Shown here piece by piece: positions 42,631 to 44,459 of a stretch of 44,459 nucleotides of DNA. A model generated the notes under the pieces. The model did no database searches, was not told the origin of the DNA, and saw only the letters and a list, made by a program, of their open reading frames with translations. Position 1 is the first letter of the stretch. Every line of letters begins with the position of its first letter. The DNA is from Candidatus Obscuribacterales bacterium (GTDB lineage: Bacteria; Cyanobacteriota; Vampirovibrionia; Obscuribacterales; Obscuribacteraceae). The translations under genes were made by a program, and so were the position numbers. Location of the stretch: NCBI GenBank assembly GCA_019752635.1, contig JAIELX010000024.1, positions 1-44,459 on the forward strand, in the 5' to 3' direction.

Positions 42631-44052
42631 ATGAAGCTATCTGCTCGACTACTACTGACTGCAGTGCTCCTGGCTGGAAGTTGCAACAACTTAGCAGCTG
42701 CCGATGAGCAGTCCTCAGACCGCCCCGTCAAAGACAAATGGGCAGTTGTAATTGGAATCGGTAAATTCGCGTCTCCAAAGATACCGCCCCTCAAATTTCC
42801 GGCAAAAGATGCACAGGACTTCTACAACTTCCTCATTTCCAAAGGCAACTTCAGCAAAGACCATGTTCTGCTGTTGAAAGACGAAAAGGCGACAAAGGTA
42901 AGTATACTAGATGCATTCGGCGACGGTTGGCTCCCTCGCAGAGTCTTAGAAGACGATCTGGTAGTAGTGTTCATCTCATCGCACGGCAGTCCGGCTGATG
43001 TTGCAGGCGAGAATTTCATCATTGCCCACGACTCAGACCCTGATCACACATATGCCACTGGCATTCGTTTGCAGGATCTCTCGAGTGAATTGACAAAGAG
43101 AACCGGTTGTGACCGCATTGTATTGTTGCTGGACGCTTGCCACAGCGGTGCGGCAGTCCTGGGTCAGAAGGGACTAACCAGAGGTGGTGGCGCCAACTTC
43201 AATCTAGACTCAGTTGCTGGAGTCGGACAGATGGTGATTAGTTCAAGTAGTCCCGACGAAACGTCCTGGGAATCAAAGCGATACCCGAACGGCGTTTTTA
43301 CGCATCACCTCATCGACGCGCTGGGATCGGCCGGAACCAAAACTGCAATCAGCCAGGCATATCAGCAGTTGCGCGACAACGTCCAACAGGAAGTGCGATT
43401 CGACCGTGTCACTAAACAAACACCAATGCTATTGAGCAAGTGGAAGGGCGCCGATTTGGCGCTGTGCGCACCGGCAGCCGCGCCTCGAAACGTTCTTCCG
43501 TCAATCGGCGAAGAAGTGATCAGCGCCACTGCCCCGTCACTACCGGCGCAACCAGCTAAGCAGTCAAATAATCAAACCGCGCAGATTGCCGCGAACGCTT
43601 TACCAAACAACTCATATACACGATCCACCATGCCTGTTCCCCCCGCTCCCAAGCAAGTCCAACCAGGCGCGCCGACGGGTGCGAACACCGTTGCGGCAGC
43701 AATGATGCGAACAGACTGGTGCAGCAACGGCGGTGATGCAACCCTTGAGTCGGGCACAACAATTATTCGTGCTGAAGATCTTGCCAGCTTATCGCGTAAC
43801 CAGCTTGAGCTCTTGTACAACGAGGCATATGCGCGTCACGGTCGCGGATTCATGCGCAGAGACATTCAACAGTACTTCGATTCACAGCCCTGGTATAAGC
43901 GCGATTCAGACTACCATTATCGTCCCGACGATCCACGAGTATTGTCCCGAAAAGGAATGACGGACGATCCTCTCGTCATAAACGAGAAGCGCACACCGAA
44001 ACAGTGGGCGAACATGCAAACGATCAAACGCGCCATGGACGGCAAACGTTAA
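42631..44052 (+). CDS. Secreted caspase-like protease (peptidase C14) with C-terminal YARHG domain
   Basis: 473 residues. The N-terminal signal (LLLTAVLLAGSC) resembles a lipobox but lacks the usual -3 Leu, so either a lipoprotein or signal-peptidase-I product is possible. A caspase fold (about 35-265) has the catalytic dyad His118 (FISSHGSP) and Cys170 (LLLDACHSGAA). An Ala/Pro/Gln-rich linker (about 280-360) leads to YARHG (LELLYNEAYARHGRGF...YFDSQPWYK), a cell-surface domain of unknown ligand. It is exported and probably acts on or at the envelope. Both dyad residues are intact. The Shine-Dalgarno is weak. Three consecutive exported-protein genes (40502-44052) suggest a shared role. Confidence 0.9.
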   Translation: MKLSARLLLTAVLLAGSCNNLAAADEQSSDRPVKDKWAVVIGIGKFASPKIPPLKFPAKDAQDFYNFLISKGNFSKDHVLLLKDEKATKVSILDAFGDGWLPRRVLEDDLVVVFISSHGSPADVAGENFIIAHDSDPDHTYATGIRLQDLSSELTKRTGCDRIVLLLDACHSGAAVLGQKGLTRGGGANFNLDSVAGVGQMVISSSSPDETSWESKRYPNGVFTHHLIDALGSAGTKTAISQAYQQLRDNVQQEVRFDRVTKQTPMLLSKWKGADLALCAPAAAPRNVLPSIGEEVISATAPSLPAQPAKQSNNQTAQIAANALPNNSYTRSTMPVPPAPKQVQPGAPTGANTVAAAMMRTDWCSNGGDATLESGTTIIRAEDLASLSRNQLELLYNEAYARHGRGFMRRDIQQYFDSQPWYKRDSDYHYRPDDPRVLSRKGMTDDPLVINEKRTPKQWANMQTIKRAMDGKR

Positions 44053-44068
44053 CGTCGGGAAGCTTATT

Positions 44069-44251
44069 ACTTAACCCTGCCAGCTTCGCGAATAGGCTTG
44101 AGCAGCTTAGTCTCCCAGCCAGGCAAGTCTTTATCCGCCGGTGCGCTGATCACAATTTTCTCTCCCTGATCTTCAACTTTTCAAAACGCATCGCATCGTG
44201 CGTATCACCTTCCACAAGAGTATTTCGAGGAACACAACCACACCCCCGCAT
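44069..44251 (-). pseudogene. Frameshifted C-terminal gene remnant
   Basis: On the minus strand one frame reads TLVEGDTHDAMRFEK, and after a one-base shift near 44175 another continues KVEDQGEKIVISAPADKDLPGWETKLLKPI to a TAA at 44067-44069. The two halves join sensibly, which suggests a decayed 3' end of a gene that ran in from the right. No family is recognised. The rest of the right-hand 200 bp holds nothing I can support. Confidence 0.35.
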
Positions 44252-44459
44252 AGCACCGCCCGCGATGGCACACCTCGATTACAAGACTAAGTCAGACAAA
44301 AATCCTGAATTCAGCATCACGGAAATAGCCTGCGGTGCAACGGTGGTTCAGCGCAGTACACGAACAGACTAAGTCTCGGTCTTATTTCACGAACTTGCCA
44401 CGAAAGCTAGACCAATCGTGTCGAAACGCCCCGCAGAACGAGCGAAATAGCTTGTTTTC

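Overview
The window looks like chromosome from a large-genome Gram-negative-type bacterium. It has mid-range GC, many secreted or membrane proteins, and lineage-specific genes (WG repeats, Ser/Thr kinase and TPR remnants, caspase-YARHG, TadE-like proteins) beside an imuA-imuB-dnaE2 mutasome. The style recalls Candidatus Obscuribacterales / Melainabacteria (Vampirovibrionia). That placement is my inference from gene style, not from a marker gene.

Layout. (1) 0.3-6.1 kb: seven tandem minus-strand copies of a gene for a ~170-residue secreted protein. Six of them (copies 2-7) encode an identical 143-residue mature protein although their DNA differs at synonymous sites. Each copy has its own intrinsic terminator. 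Six of seven have a promoter of fixed geometry: the palindrome ATGAC-N4-GTCAT, 3 bp, a -35-like hexamer, 18 bp, a -10. Two more relatives lie on the plus strand at 11.2-12.6 kb: a frameshifted pseudogene and an intact diverged copy. This array is the most striking and possibly undescribed element of the window. Its C-terminal half has a VirB2/TrbC-pilin-like topology (two hydrophobic segments around a short basic turn), but that assignment is only a hypothesis.

(2) 6.7-11.2 kb: a zinc-finger (CGNR-like) putative regulator divergent from a MATE exporter, with an 18-bp perfect palindrome and nested inverted repeats between them; then a long WG-repeat secreted protein. (3) 12.7-17.7 kb, minus strand: a hypothetical protein, a DUF4388-like plus ClpX-type zinc-finger fusion, and a GT-C type membrane glycosyltransferase. 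(4) 17.8-24.3 kb, plus strand: a small membrane-anchored protein, a degraded Ser/Thr kinase-TPR gene, an MBOAT O-acyltransferase with an AlgJ/X-like SGNH partner (exopolysaccharide acylation), and two lineage-type hypothetical proteins.

(5) 24.3-31.3 kb, minus strand: the translesion mutasome imuA-imuB-dnaE2, with a Gram-positive-type SOS-box candidate in front of imuA and two in-frame copies of a GC-rich palindromic repeat inside dnaE2 and imuB. (6) 32.0-38.1 kb: an orphan D12-class adenine methyltransferase, a site-2 protease homologue, a small TPR-like protein, glutamyl-Q tRNA(Asp) synthetase and a large membrane-anchored TPR-like protein. (7) 38.3-44.1 kb, plus strand: a histidine kinase/OmpR-type regulator pair, two tandem TadE-like paralogues and a secreted caspase-like protein with a C-terminal YARHG domain. 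A frameshifted gene remnant lies at the right end.

No rRNA, tRNA, CRISPR array, insertion sequence or phage module was recognised.
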